NCBI GenBank assembly: GCA_947492175.1 | Contig: CANLMQ010000002.1 | Location: 62,001 to 126,000 of the forward strand | Length of the DNA stretch: 64,000 bases | Direction: 5' to 3' | Source of the DNA: an uncultured Draconibacterium sp. | GTDB taxonomy: Bacteria > Bacteroidota > Bacteroidia > Bacteroidales > Prolixibacteraceae | Shown here: in pieces, positions 51,282-58,971 of the stretch | Numbering within the stretch: position 1 is the stretch's first letter | How the letters are laid out: each line of letters starts with the position of its first letter | Notes under the pieces: model-generated | Databases searched by the model: none | Told to the model about the DNA's origin: nothing | Seen by the model: the letters and a program-made list of their open reading frames with translations, nothing else | Translations under genes and position numbers: made by a program

Positions 51282-52406
51282 TTATTGCAAGGCTTTCTCC
51301 ACACTCATCCAAAGCAAACGAGCTGTTTCGTCCCAGCTAAATTTATTTTTTTGCACAAAGCCTTTTTCGATTAATGATTCTCGCAACTCCTCATCCCTAT
51401 GAATCTTAACCATGGCATCCGATATTTGATCTATTTTTAACGGATCGGCATAAACCACGGCATTTCCACCCACTTCCGGGATTGATGTTGTGTTGGAACA
51501 AATTACAGGAACTCCTGCACTCATCGCTTCAACAATCGGGATTCCAAATCCTTCAAAAAAAGGTACAAATGTAAGTGCCAGAGCTCCGCCAAAAACATCG
51601 TGTAACTCCTGAGTACTTATCCTGCCTGTAAAAATTACATCCTTTTTATTGCGCATATTTTCGTAGGTATCGAAAATTGGCCCGGTTTTGTGCATCTCTC
51701 CACCAACAATTACCAGCTTTGTGGTATTGCCATTTATACTTTTAAATGCATCGAAAGCGTTTAAAAGCCCGCAAACATTTTTCCGCGGATGCAGCGCCCC
51801 CACAAATAAAAAGTAATCTGAACCTCCGGTATATTTATTCTTAACCTTCTGTTTTTCCTCCTCAGCAAGGGGCTCAAATATCTGGTTTATACCATCGTAA
51901 ACCACATCTATTTTGTCGTAATCTACCTTAAACGAACGCGTTATATCTTCTTTCGAATAAAAAGAAACAGTAGCTAAGCGTTTGGCAATTTGAGCGAATC
52001 TTGGAAAATAGTAATTGTAATATTTTGCTTTTAACCACGGTAAATCATCGGGGCGGTGTACAAAATTTATATCGTGAATTACTGCCAACTGTGGTACTTT
52101 TGTGCGCTGCGATAAATAACCATCGGGAGAAAGAAACAAATCAACCTTGTATTTCTTCAGAATCTTAGGCACCTGATAATCGAACCATAAATACCATAAA
52201 AAAGGATGCCGGGTTGGAGGACCAATAACCACCGGAATTACATTCTCTCCAAATACAAAATCCTGGTTATAAGGTCGGTCAAAAATAAAGATGAATTTGT
52301 GCTCCGGATGATTTAACGTCATCCGTTTCAAAGTTTCATAAGTGAACCATCCAATTCCCTCCAGCTTTCCTTTTAAAAGTAATCGGGTATTTACAGCAAT
52401 TACCAT
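51282..52406 (-). CDS. GT4 family glycosyltransferase
   Basis: 374 residues of the GT-B fold. Seen are VIAVNTRLLLKGKLEGIGWFTYETLKR at the start, YFLFVGALHPRKNVCGLLNAFDAF (acceptor/donor hinge), and the donor-site motif FFEGFGIPIVEAMSAGVPVICSNTTSIPEVGGNAVVYADP (E-x7-E pattern). It transfers a sugar from a nucleotide sugar to a glycan or lipid. It is divergent from the flippase gene, which suggests a role in surface polysaccharide, but no full cluster is present in the window. Confidence 0.9.
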   Translation of the reverse strand: MVIAVNTRLLLKGKLEGIGWFTYETLKRMTLNHPEHKFIFIFDRPYNQDFVFGENVIPVVIGPPTRHPFLWYLWFDYQVPKILKKYKVDLFLSPDGYLSQRTKVPQLAVIHDINFVHRPDDLPWLKAKYYNYYFPRFAQIAKRLATVSFYSKEDITRSFKVDYDKIDVVYDGINQIFEPLAEEEKQKVKNKYTGGSDYFLFVGALHPRKNVCGLLNAFDAFKSINGNTTKLVIVGGEMHKTGPIFDTYENMRNKKDVIFTGRISTQELHDVFGGALALTFVPFFEGFGIPIVEAMSAGVPVICSNTTSIPEVGGNAVVYADPLKIDQISDAMVKIHRDEELRESLIEKGFVQKNKFSWDETARLLWMSVEKALQ

Positions 52407-52481
52407 GTTTAACTATTCAAATTTGCGTAAATGTACAAAGAAACTGTTGATTTTTTGGGGTCCAGTCTATTCAATAATTTT

Positions 52482-52489
52482 TACTTTTG
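52482..52489 (+). promoter_or_regulatory. -7 box of the flippase gene
   Basis: TACTTTTG fits TAnnTTTG and lies 40 bases before the TTG start at 52530, supporting that start. A TTTG at 52454 is a possible, loosely spaced -33 element. Confidence 0.5.
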
Positions 52490-52529
52490 TCCGTTCTGAT
52501 TTTAATAGAAACCTATCAAAGTAAACGTA

Positions 52530-53972
52530 TTGAAACGTAAATTTGTAACGAATCTCATATTACTACTTTCCCTCAATCTTTTAATTAAACCATTTTGGAT
52601 TTTCGGAATCGATCGTACGGTTCAAAATATGGTTGGCGATGGTAGCTATGGAATGTACTTTGCCTTGTTCAATTTCTCCATGCTCCTAAATATTCTTCTC
52701 GATGTCGGCATTACAAATTTCAACAATAAAAATATTGCTCAGCACAACTTTTTATTACCTAAACACCTTTCAAATATTGTTGGGTTGAAATTTGTTCTTG
52801 CTATAGTTTATGCGGTGTTCAGCCTTTCTATTGCTGCAATTATCGGGTACAGCCATATCCAGTTCCATTTGTTATTCTTTTTAATTCTTAACCAGTTTCT
52901 GATTTCGTTTACACTTTATTTAAGATCAAATATCAGTGCGCTCCATCTCTTCCGAACCGACAGTTTTATCTCTGTACTGGATAGGAGTCTCATGATTATT
53001 ATTTGTAGTGTTTTACTGTTTACCAACTGGTTTAATATTGAATTTACGATTAACTGGTTTGTATATGCACAAACCATTGCGTATGCTTTAACCTCATTAA
53101 TTACTTTTGTTTTAGTACTACGAAAATCAGGCAGAATTAAAGTGCGCTTCGATCTTAATTTTTTCAGGGCTTTTCTTCGGAAATCATATCCTTATGCCTT
53201 ACTAATACTTCTTATGTCGTTTTATAATCGTATAGATTCAGTAATGCTGGAACGCCTCCTTCCCGATCCGTTCGGCAAGGAACAAGCCGGAATTTATGCG
53301 CAGGCATTTCGTTTACTGGATGCTGTATCCATGTTTGGAGTTCTATTTGGAGGTTTACTGCTTCCTATCTTTGCCAAAATGATTAAACAAAACGAAAACG
53401 TAGGGCCAATGGTACACTTATCATTTACTCTCATCATTGTCCCTGCTGTAATAATTGCTGTTTCAAGTATATATTACAGTTCAGAAATTATGCAAATACT
53501 TTACACTTCCAATACAGAAAATTCATCTGCAATTCTTGGAATTTTAATGTCAGGTTTTATCGGAATTGCAATGACCTACATTTTTGGCAGCTTACTAACA
53601 GCAAATGGAAGTATAAAACAACTTAACATTATGGCGTTTTGCGGAATGATACTCAATGTTGTTTTAAACCTGATTTTAGTCCCACGATTTCAGGCCTTTG
53701 GTTCGGCGTGGGCAAGTCTTTCAACCCAAATTTTAACCGGAACGACACAACTTATTCTGGCATTGTACATTTTCAAACTAAAGCCGGAAATTAAGTATAT
53801 TCTTCAATTGCTATTTTTTGTCGGGCTGGTTGCTATTCTTGGAACTCTCTCAATACACATCGATCAATGGTTTTATGGGTACTTAACCATGATAGCAGGC
53901 TCGGTAGCTTCGGCTGTGCTTTTAAAACTCTTTAATTTAAAAGACCTTTATAAAATTATTCGCTACAAATAA
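52530..53972 (+). CDS. Polysaccharide flippase (Wzx/MATE-like)
   Basis: 480 residues with 12-14 hydrophobic helices. The start is TTG (52530): an in-frame stop lies 22 bases upstream and no ATG intervenes. KPFWIFGIDRTVQNMVGDGSYGMYFALFNFSMLLNILLDVGITNFNNKNIA is the typical amino end of the polysaccharide biosynthesis (Wzx-type) family. The later AGIYAQAFRLLDAVSMFGVLFGGLLLPIFAKM is also family-like. It flips lipid-linked glycans across the inner membrane. It is followed 2 bases later by a DUF3267 gene and divergent from a GT4 gene. Confidence 0.87.
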   Translation: MKRKFVTNLILLLSLNLLIKPFWIFGIDRTVQNMVGDGSYGMYFALFNFSMLLNILLDVGITNFNNKNIAQHNFLLPKHLSNIVGLKFVLAIVYAVFSLSIAAIIGYSHIQFHLLFFLILNQFLISFTLYLRSNISALHLFRTDSFISVLDRSLMIIICSVLLFTNWFNIEFTINWFVYAQTIAYALTSLITFVLVLRKSGRIKVRFDLNFFRAFLRKSYPYALLILLMSFYNRIDSVMLERLLPDPFGKEQAGIYAQAFRLLDAVSMFGVLFGGLLLPIFAKMIKQNENVGPMVHLSFTLIIVPAVIIAVSSIYYSSEIMQILYTSNTENSSAILGILMSGFIGIAMTYIFGSLLTANGSIKQLNIMAFCGMILNVVLNLILVPRFQAFGSAWASLSTQILTGTTQLILALYIFKLKPEIKYILQLLFFVGLVAILGTLSIHIDQWFYGYLTMIAGSVASAVLLKLFNLKDLYKIIRYK

Positions 53973-53974
53973 AT

Positions 53975-54607
53975 ATGGCAAATCCAACAATAGAAGAATT
54001 ACATAACAAAGAGCAATATGAGTTGGTTGCCGAACTCGATCATAAAGAGATAAAATCGTTTGTGACCAATCAGCTTTTACAAGGTGGTCGGATTATAAAA
54101 TCGTTTATGATCTATCAAATCATAATGCTTTCTTTAGGATTTTTTCTATTGGGATGGTCTTCCGTACAAGCTTTTAACTCCAATTACGAACCATTGTATT
54201 ATATACTGGCAGCATTGGTTTTCAGCATGAGCTTATTAATTATTCTGCACGAGCTTTTGCATGGAATTGCAATAAAATTTACCGGAGCAAAAAAGGTAAG
54301 TTACGGAGCTTACCTAAAGAAGTTCATATTTTACGCAGAAGCCAATCTACATGTACTTAACCGAAAACAATTTGCATTTGTAGCTTTAACCCCTCTGGTT
54401 GTTATTAAATTGGTTACAATTCTGGGAGTTATTCTGTTTATCAATCACAACTTGATCTTTTTTATTGTATTTGTAATGTGCACCCACAGCCTTTTTTGTG
54501 CCGGCGACATCGCCTTATTATCCTTTTTTTATAAATATAAGGATTCACAGATATTCACTTATGATGTAAAAGACGACAAGAAAACTTATTATTTCAGAAA
54601 GAAATAG
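53975..54607 (+). CDS. DUF3267 family putative zinc protease
   Basis: 210 residues with about four membrane helices. The zincin motif HELLHGIAIKF (H-E-x-x-H) lies in the second hydrophobic segment, followed by GAKKVSYGAYLKKFIFYAEANLHVLNRKQFAFVALTPLVV. DUF3267 is a family of putative membrane metalloproteases related in motif to site-2 proteases; substrates are unknown. It starts 2 bases after the flippase stop, so it is probably translationally coupled. Confidence 0.85.
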   Translation: MANPTIEELHNKEQYELVAELDHKEIKSFVTNQLLQGGRIIKSFMIYQIIMLSLGFFLLGWSSVQAFNSNYEPLYYILAALVFSMSLLIILHELLHGIAIKFTGAKKVSYGAYLKKFIFYAEANLHVLNRKQFAFVALTPLVVIKLVTILGVILFINHNLIFFIVFVMCTHSLFCAGDIALLSFFYKYKDSQIFTYDVKDDKKTYYFRKK

Positions 54608-54620
54608 ATAAAAAAGGGCA

Positions 54621-54648
54621 AAAAAAAGGCAGCTTCTACAAGCTGCCT
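54621..54648 (-). terminator. Terminator of the pyrH-frr unit
   Basis: AGGCAGCTT (54627-54635) pairs with AAGCTGCCT (54640-54648) around CTAC. The A7 run before it gives a minus-strand U tract. Confidence 0.8.
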
Positions 54649-54701
54649 CAAAGCCATGAAAACAATTAAACAATGTTCAGAAAACAGAAAACTAGAAACA
54701 A

Positions 54702-55265
54702 TTAAATAGTCATAATATCTTTTTCTTTAGCATTCACTAAAGAGTCAATCTTTTTACCAAAATCATCCGTTAATTTTTGAACATCTGCCTCAGCATCTTT
54801 TTCCAGATCTTCCGAAAGCCCCTCTTTTTCTAATTTTTTAAGACTTACGTTTGCATCTTTTCGTGCTCCTCTAATACTTACCTTGGCATTTTCTCCTTCC
54901 TGATGAACCTGTTTTACCAAGCCCCGTCTTCTTTCCTCTGTTAAAACCGGTATATTGATTCGAATAACTTCGCCGTTATTATCCGGGTTTAAACCCAAGT
55001 TGGCATTTAAAATAGCCTTTTCAATAACCGAGATTAAGTTCTTTTCCCAAGGTTGTACTGCAATTGTTCGCGCATCAGGTGTACTTACATTCGATACCTG
55101 AGCTAACGGTGTCATACTTCCATAATATTCAACAAGAACGCCATCCAACATCGTAGGGGATGCCTTACCTGCCCTAATGTGAACCAACTCCTTTTCAAGG
55201 TGCTCTACTGCAGCACCCATCTTCTCTTTACAAATATCTAAAACAAATTCTACTTCTTCTTGCAT
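54702..55265 (-). CDS. frr: Ribosome recycling factor
   Basis: 187 residues with the RRF signature: VEHLEKELVHIRAGKASPTMLDGVLVEYYG at the start, TIAVQPWEKNLISVIEKAI, RINIPVLTEERRRGLVKQVHQEGENAKVSIR, and the terminal DAEADVQKLTDDFGKKIDSLVNAKEKDIM. It separates the ribosome from mRNA after termination together with EF-G. It follows pyrH by 108 bases on the same strand, the conserved pyrH-frr order. Confidence 0.97.
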   Translation of the reverse strand: MQEEVEFVLDICKEKMGAAVEHLEKELVHIRAGKASPTMLDGVLVEYYGSMTPLAQVSNVSTPDARTIAVQPWEKNLISVIEKAILNANLGLNPDNNGEVIRINIPVLTEERRRGLVKQVHQEGENAKVSIRGARKDANVSLKKLEKEGLSEDLEKDAEADVQKLTDDFGKKIDSLVNAKEKDIMTI

Positions 55266-55373
55266 TAGGATAAGCCTGTATTTCCATGTTTTGGACTGAT
55301 AGCAAATATAGAAAAAATATATTTACACAAAACTTTTTTGAATAATTTATTACAAATTCAAATAAAAAAAAGA

Positions 55374-56084
55374 TTAATTATGCACCAGGGTTCCGATATC
55401 CTCACCCCTCATAACTCTCTGTAAATTACCTTTTTTATCCATGTCAAAAACATAGATAGGCAAATTATTCTCTTTGCAGAGAGTTGTTGCGGTTAAATCC
55501 ATAATCCGAAGATTTCTGTTATAAATCTCGTCAAAACTTATTTTATCGAATTTGGTTGCACTCGCATCTTTCTCCGGATCGGCAGTGTAAATTCCATCAA
55601 CACGGGTACCTTTTAACATAAGCTCAGCTTCAATTTCAATACCTCGTAAAGCACTTGCCGTATCTGTAGTAAAGTAAGGATTTCCTGTTCCTCCCGAAAT
55701 AATAACTACCTCTCCTTTCGAAAGTGCCTCAACTGCTTTTTCTTTTGAATAATATTCACCTACGGGTTCCATTCGAATAGCGGTTAACACTTTTGACTTT
55801 ATTCCAGCATTTACCAAAGCCGAATTCAGAGCAAGACTATTAATTACTGTCGCCAACATTCCCATTTGATCTCCTTTAACTCTATCGAATCCCTTTGCTG
55901 CGCCACTTAAACCTCTGAAAATATTTCCTCCGCCAATTACAATTCCAACCTGAACTCCTTCTTTAACAATCTCAGCAATTTGTTCTGCATAATCGCTCAA
56001 GCGGTTCTGATCAATACCATATTGTTGATCGCCCATTAACGACTCGCCACTTAATTTTAAAAGAATACGTTTGTATTTTGCCAT
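55374..56084 (-). CDS. pyrH: UMP kinase
   Basis: 236 residues of the amino-acid-kinase fold: KRILLKLSGESLMGDQQYGID at the start, GVQVGIVIGGGNIFRGLSGAAKGFDRVKGDQMGMLATVINS, and IISGGTGNPYFTTDTASALRGIEIEAELMLKGTRVDGIYTADPEKD. It phosphorylates UMP to UDP. It is upstream of frr. No TAnnTTTG box was found in the 530-base region upstream. Confidence 0.97.
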   Translation of the reverse strand: MAKYKRILLKLSGESLMGDQQYGIDQNRLSDYAEQIAEIVKEGVQVGIVIGGGNIFRGLSGAAKGFDRVKGDQMGMLATVINSLALNSALVNAGIKSKVLTAIRMEPVGEYYSKEKAVEALSKGEVVIISGGTGNPYFTTDTASALRGIEIEAELMLKGTRVDGIYTADPEKDASATKFDKISFDEIYNRNLRIMDLTATTLCKENNLPIYVFDMDKKGNLQRVMRGEDIGTLVHN

Positions 56085-56614
56085 TATTTAGTTTTTTCAA
56101 TTTCCCTGTCAAAAAAAAGGGAATGCTTCTATTTTCTAATATCTCAAGAAATACGCTTTAGCAAGTTGTATTTCTAACTTTCTTCACTCAAAAGAAAAGG
56201 CTAAATATAATTCAATTTTATAAGGAAACCGGTACTCCACACAAAAGAAAAGCCACTTGTTAACTAACAAATGGCTTGAAAAAAAATGCTGTACTGTCTA
56301 ATTTAATTACCCTTCGTAGGTATATATAACTATTTCTCTGAACGGCCGCGAAAGTGAAGCTTTTTTGAATTGTGAAACATGACAAAAATCAATTTCCACG
56401 CACTATGAAAAACCAGACAATTTCATTCTGAAATTCAATATACCCCGCAACAATAAATCATTTCATTCAACCAAGCCCGGGTTTCAAAAATGTTAGTAAT
56501 TCATCGTTTTCACTTCCGAAATGAAAAGGAGAATATATACGATTTTTACCTTCAATAATTTCAATCAAAAACAAGAATCGCATCAAGATTAATTATCACT
56601 AAAATTTTAATGCT
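56085..56614. other. Intergenic stretch with one terminator-like hairpin
   Basis: Between pyrH and the acyl-CoA synthetase gene I see no gene-like frame. The only structure noticed is the hairpin at 56250-56278. The pyrH promoter must lie here, but no clear -7 box was identified. Confidence 0.45.
56240..56278 (-). terminator. Terminator-like hairpin downstream of the acyl-CoA synthetase gene
   Basis: AAGCCA.TTGTT pairs with AACAA.TGGCTT with one mismatch. The A-rich stretch before it yields UUUUCUUUU on the minus strand. It lies about 340 bases after the gene's stop, so the 3' UTR would be long. Confidence 0.5.
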
Positions 56615-58267
56615 CTACAGAATTTCAATGCCCTTTTCCTTACACCACTGAACAGATAATTGACTTAGTTTGTATTTCTGAATTTTCCCGCTGGCAGTCA
56701 TTGGAAATTCATCAACAAAGAAGATATATTTTGGAATTTTAAAACGCGCAATATTTCCCCTGCAAAAATCAGTCACTTCCTCCTCTGAAAGATCCTGACC
56801 TTTTTTCAATTTAATAAATGCACCTACAGCCTCTCCGTATTTTTTACTGGGGACGCCAGCTACCTCTACAGCCTCAATTTGTGGCAAACGATAAAGAAAG
56901 TTTTCAATTTCGCGCGGATAAATGTTTTCACCTCCCCGAATGATCATATCCTTAATACGGCCGGTAATCCTGAAAAAACCATCTTCGGTTTTTTCAGCCA
57001 GATCTCCCGAATGCAGCCACCCTTCTGCATCAATTGCTTTAGCAGTCGCTTCAGGATTATTATAATATCCTTTCATTACATTGTACCCCTTGCAGCAAAT
57101 TTCTCCCTGTTCTCCGGTCGCACAATCTTCTCCTGTTTCAGGATTTACAATCTTTACTTCTACATTGGGATATTCAAAACCAACAGTTGTTGATCTCACC
57201 TCTGCCGAATTATGTGTCCGGGTGGCAGTCATTCCCGGCGACGATTCCGTAAGTCCATACACGATTATCACATCTTTCATATTCATTTTACCCATCACCT
57301 GATTCATGGTTTCGATGGGGCAAAGTGCACCTGCCATAATCCCTGTTCGTAGTGAACTTAGATCGAACATATCGAACATGGGGTGGTTTAATTCGGCAAT
57401 AAACATGGTAGGAACTCCATACAAGGCCGTGCATTTTTCTTTCTGAACAGAGGCAAGAACCATTAACGGATCAAAATCTTCGGTAAAAACCATAGTTGCC
57501 CCATGCGAAATAATAGCACAAACAGCCAAAACACAACCGAAACAATGAAAGAGCGGTACACAAACCAATAAACGGTCGTCTTCGGTATATTTCATACATT
57601 CGCCTGTGGCAAATCCATTATTCAGAATATTATAATGCGAGAGCATAACTCCTTTAGGAAATCCGGTGGTTCCCGATGTATACTGCATGTTAATTACATC
57701 GTGACAACTTAAGGTTTCTTTTACACTTTCCAATTCCAGGTCATCAATATGGCTGCCCAGCAGAATTAGTTCTGCCGTGCTGTACATTCCCCTGTGCTTT
57801 TGTTGCCCGATAAAACCAACGTTCTTTAACTCCGGATATTTTTCGCTTTTCAGGGTGCCTCTGGCCTGTGTTTTTAATTCAGGAACCAATTCAAAAATCA
57901 TTTGCACATAATCACTGTCACGGTAACCATCGATTAAAAACAAGGTATTTATATCGGCATTCTTTAACAGATAATCGAGCTCTGCCAGTTTGTAGTTGGT
58001 ATTAATTGTCACCAGAATTGCTCCAATTTTTGCCGTAGCAAACATTAAAGTCAACCAGTCGGGAACATTTTTTGCCCAAATACCTACTTTGTCACCCGGC
58101 TTTATTCCAATATAGAGCAATCCCTTTGCCAACTGATCTACACGTTCGTTAAACTGGCCATACGAAAACCGTAAATTACGATCGGGATAAACTATAAATT
58201 CTTTTTCTGGCGTTTCGTACGCCCATTTCTCGAGCATTTGCCCTAAAGTATAATCGAGTAACTGCAT
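56615..58267 (-). CDS. AMP-binding acyl-CoA synthetase
   Basis: 550 residues from the ATG at 58267; a TTG five codons earlier is less likely. Adenylation motifs are MQYTSGTTGFPKGVMLSHYNILNNG (P-loop, about 190-214), VYGLTESSPGMT, GWLHSGDLAE and the hinge GRIKDMIIRGGENIYPREIE, with the catalytic Lys in TASGKIQKYKL. It activates fatty or other carboxylic acids to CoA esters via acyl-AMP in the cytoplasm. It starts 22 bases after an XRE-cupin regulator gene on the same strand, which likely controls it. Confidence 0.92.
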   Translation of the reverse strand: MQLLDYTLGQMLEKWAYETPEKEFIVYPDRNLRFSYGQFNERVDQLAKGLLYIGIKPGDKVGIWAKNVPDWLTLMFATAKIGAILVTINTNYKLAELDYLLKNADINTLFLIDGYRDSDYVQMIFELVPELKTQARGTLKSEKYPELKNVGFIGQQKHRGMYSTAELILLGSHIDDLELESVKETLSCHDVINMQYTSGTTGFPKGVMLSHYNILNNGFATGECMKYTEDDRLLVCVPLFHCFGCVLAVCAIISHGATMVFTEDFDPLMVLASVQKEKCTALYGVPTMFIAELNHPMFDMFDLSSLRTGIMAGALCPIETMNQVMGKMNMKDVIIVYGLTESSPGMTATRTHNSAEVRSTTVGFEYPNVEVKIVNPETGEDCATGEQGEICCKGYNVMKGYYNNPEATAKAIDAEGWLHSGDLAEKTEDGFFRITGRIKDMIIRGGENIYPREIENFLYRLPQIEAVEVAGVPSKKYGEAVGAFIKLKKGQDLSEEEVTDFCRGNIARFKIPKYIFFVDEFPMTASGKIQKYKLSQLSVQWCKEKGIEIL

Positions 58268-58288
58268 GTTTCTTTGTTTCAATTGAAA

Positions 58289-58861
58289 TTAAACCGGAGT
58301 ATAAACAACGGCCAAAATTTTTGCCGATTGATGTGCTGCAGCATGAACATTATGCGCCACCACTGAATCGAGATATATAGTATCTCCTTTATCCAGTTGA
58401 TACAAATCTTTTCCGTAGTTGATCTCAACTTTCCCTTCTAAAACAAAAATAAATTCCTCTCCTTCGTGCGAAGACAGTTTATAATCCGATTCAGCGGAAG
58501 GTTCAATTTCAACAATAAAAGGCTCCATGTGGCGACCAGCTTTTGCCTGTGCCAACGAAAAGAAATTTAAATGCTCGCGGCTACTGTCATCTTTGGTCGA
58601 AAAGCTTAACCCTGACTGTGCTTCTCCGGCTCTTACTACTGCAGGCCCTATTTGTTCCTGATCATCGAGAAAAGTCCCGATACGAACACCAAAAGCACGC
58701 GATATTTTTATGAGATGACCTAACGACGGCACAATACCTTTTTCCTCAATTTGCTCAATCTGTAAAACATCGAGATTTGCCTGAACAGCCAGCTCCTCAC
58801 GCGAGATTTCTCTGAACTCACGAAACTCCTTTATCTTTTTGCCAATTTTTTTCCGGCTCAT
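58289..58861 (-). CDS. XRE-family regulator with cupin sensor domain
   Basis: 190 residues. An N-terminal helix-turn-helix (IGKKIKEFREFREISREELAVQANLDVLQIEQIEEKGIVP, about 5-44) joins a C-terminal cupin (SSHEGEEFIFVLEGKVEINYGKDLYQLDKGDTIYLDSVVAHNVHA). Regulators of this type bind small ligands in the cupin and often control adjacent catabolic or acyl-CoA genes. It is the first gene of a two-gene operon with the acyl-CoA synthetase and is preceded by a clear promoter. Confidence 0.9.
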   Translation of the reverse strand: MSRKKIGKKIKEFREFREISREELAVQANLDVLQIEQIEEKGIVPSLGHLIKISRAFGVRIGTFLDDQEQIGPAVVRAGEAQSGLSFSTKDDSSREHLNFFSLAQAKAGRHMEPFIVEIEPSAESDYKLSSHEGEEFIFVLEGKVEINYGKDLYQLDKGDTIYLDSVVAHNVHAAAHQSAKILAVVYTPV

Positions 58862-58888
58862 TGCTTTTTGGTTTAAAATTAAGTTCTA

Positions 58889-58919
58889 CAAAAGTAAAGT
58901 TTGAAATAAAAATCACAAA
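58889..58919 (-). promoter_or_regulatory. Promoter of the XRE-cupin/acyl-CoA synthetase operon
   Basis: Minus-strand TTTG (58919-58916), 19 bases, then TACTTTTG (58896-58889), 27 bases before the start codon. Confidence 0.65.
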
Positions 58920-58923
58920 AAAT

Positions 58924-58952
58924 AAAAAAGGTGCTTGTTGGGCACCTTCTTT
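58924..58952 (-). terminator. Terminator after the glucan phosphorylase gene
   Basis: AAGGTGC (58928-58934) pairs with GCACCTT (58942-58948), with an A run at 58924-58929 giving minus-strand U residues, 24 bases after the stop. It lies close to the divergent-facing XRE promoter. Confidence 0.75.
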
Positions 58953-58971
58953 TATCTAATCAATTTTTCTA

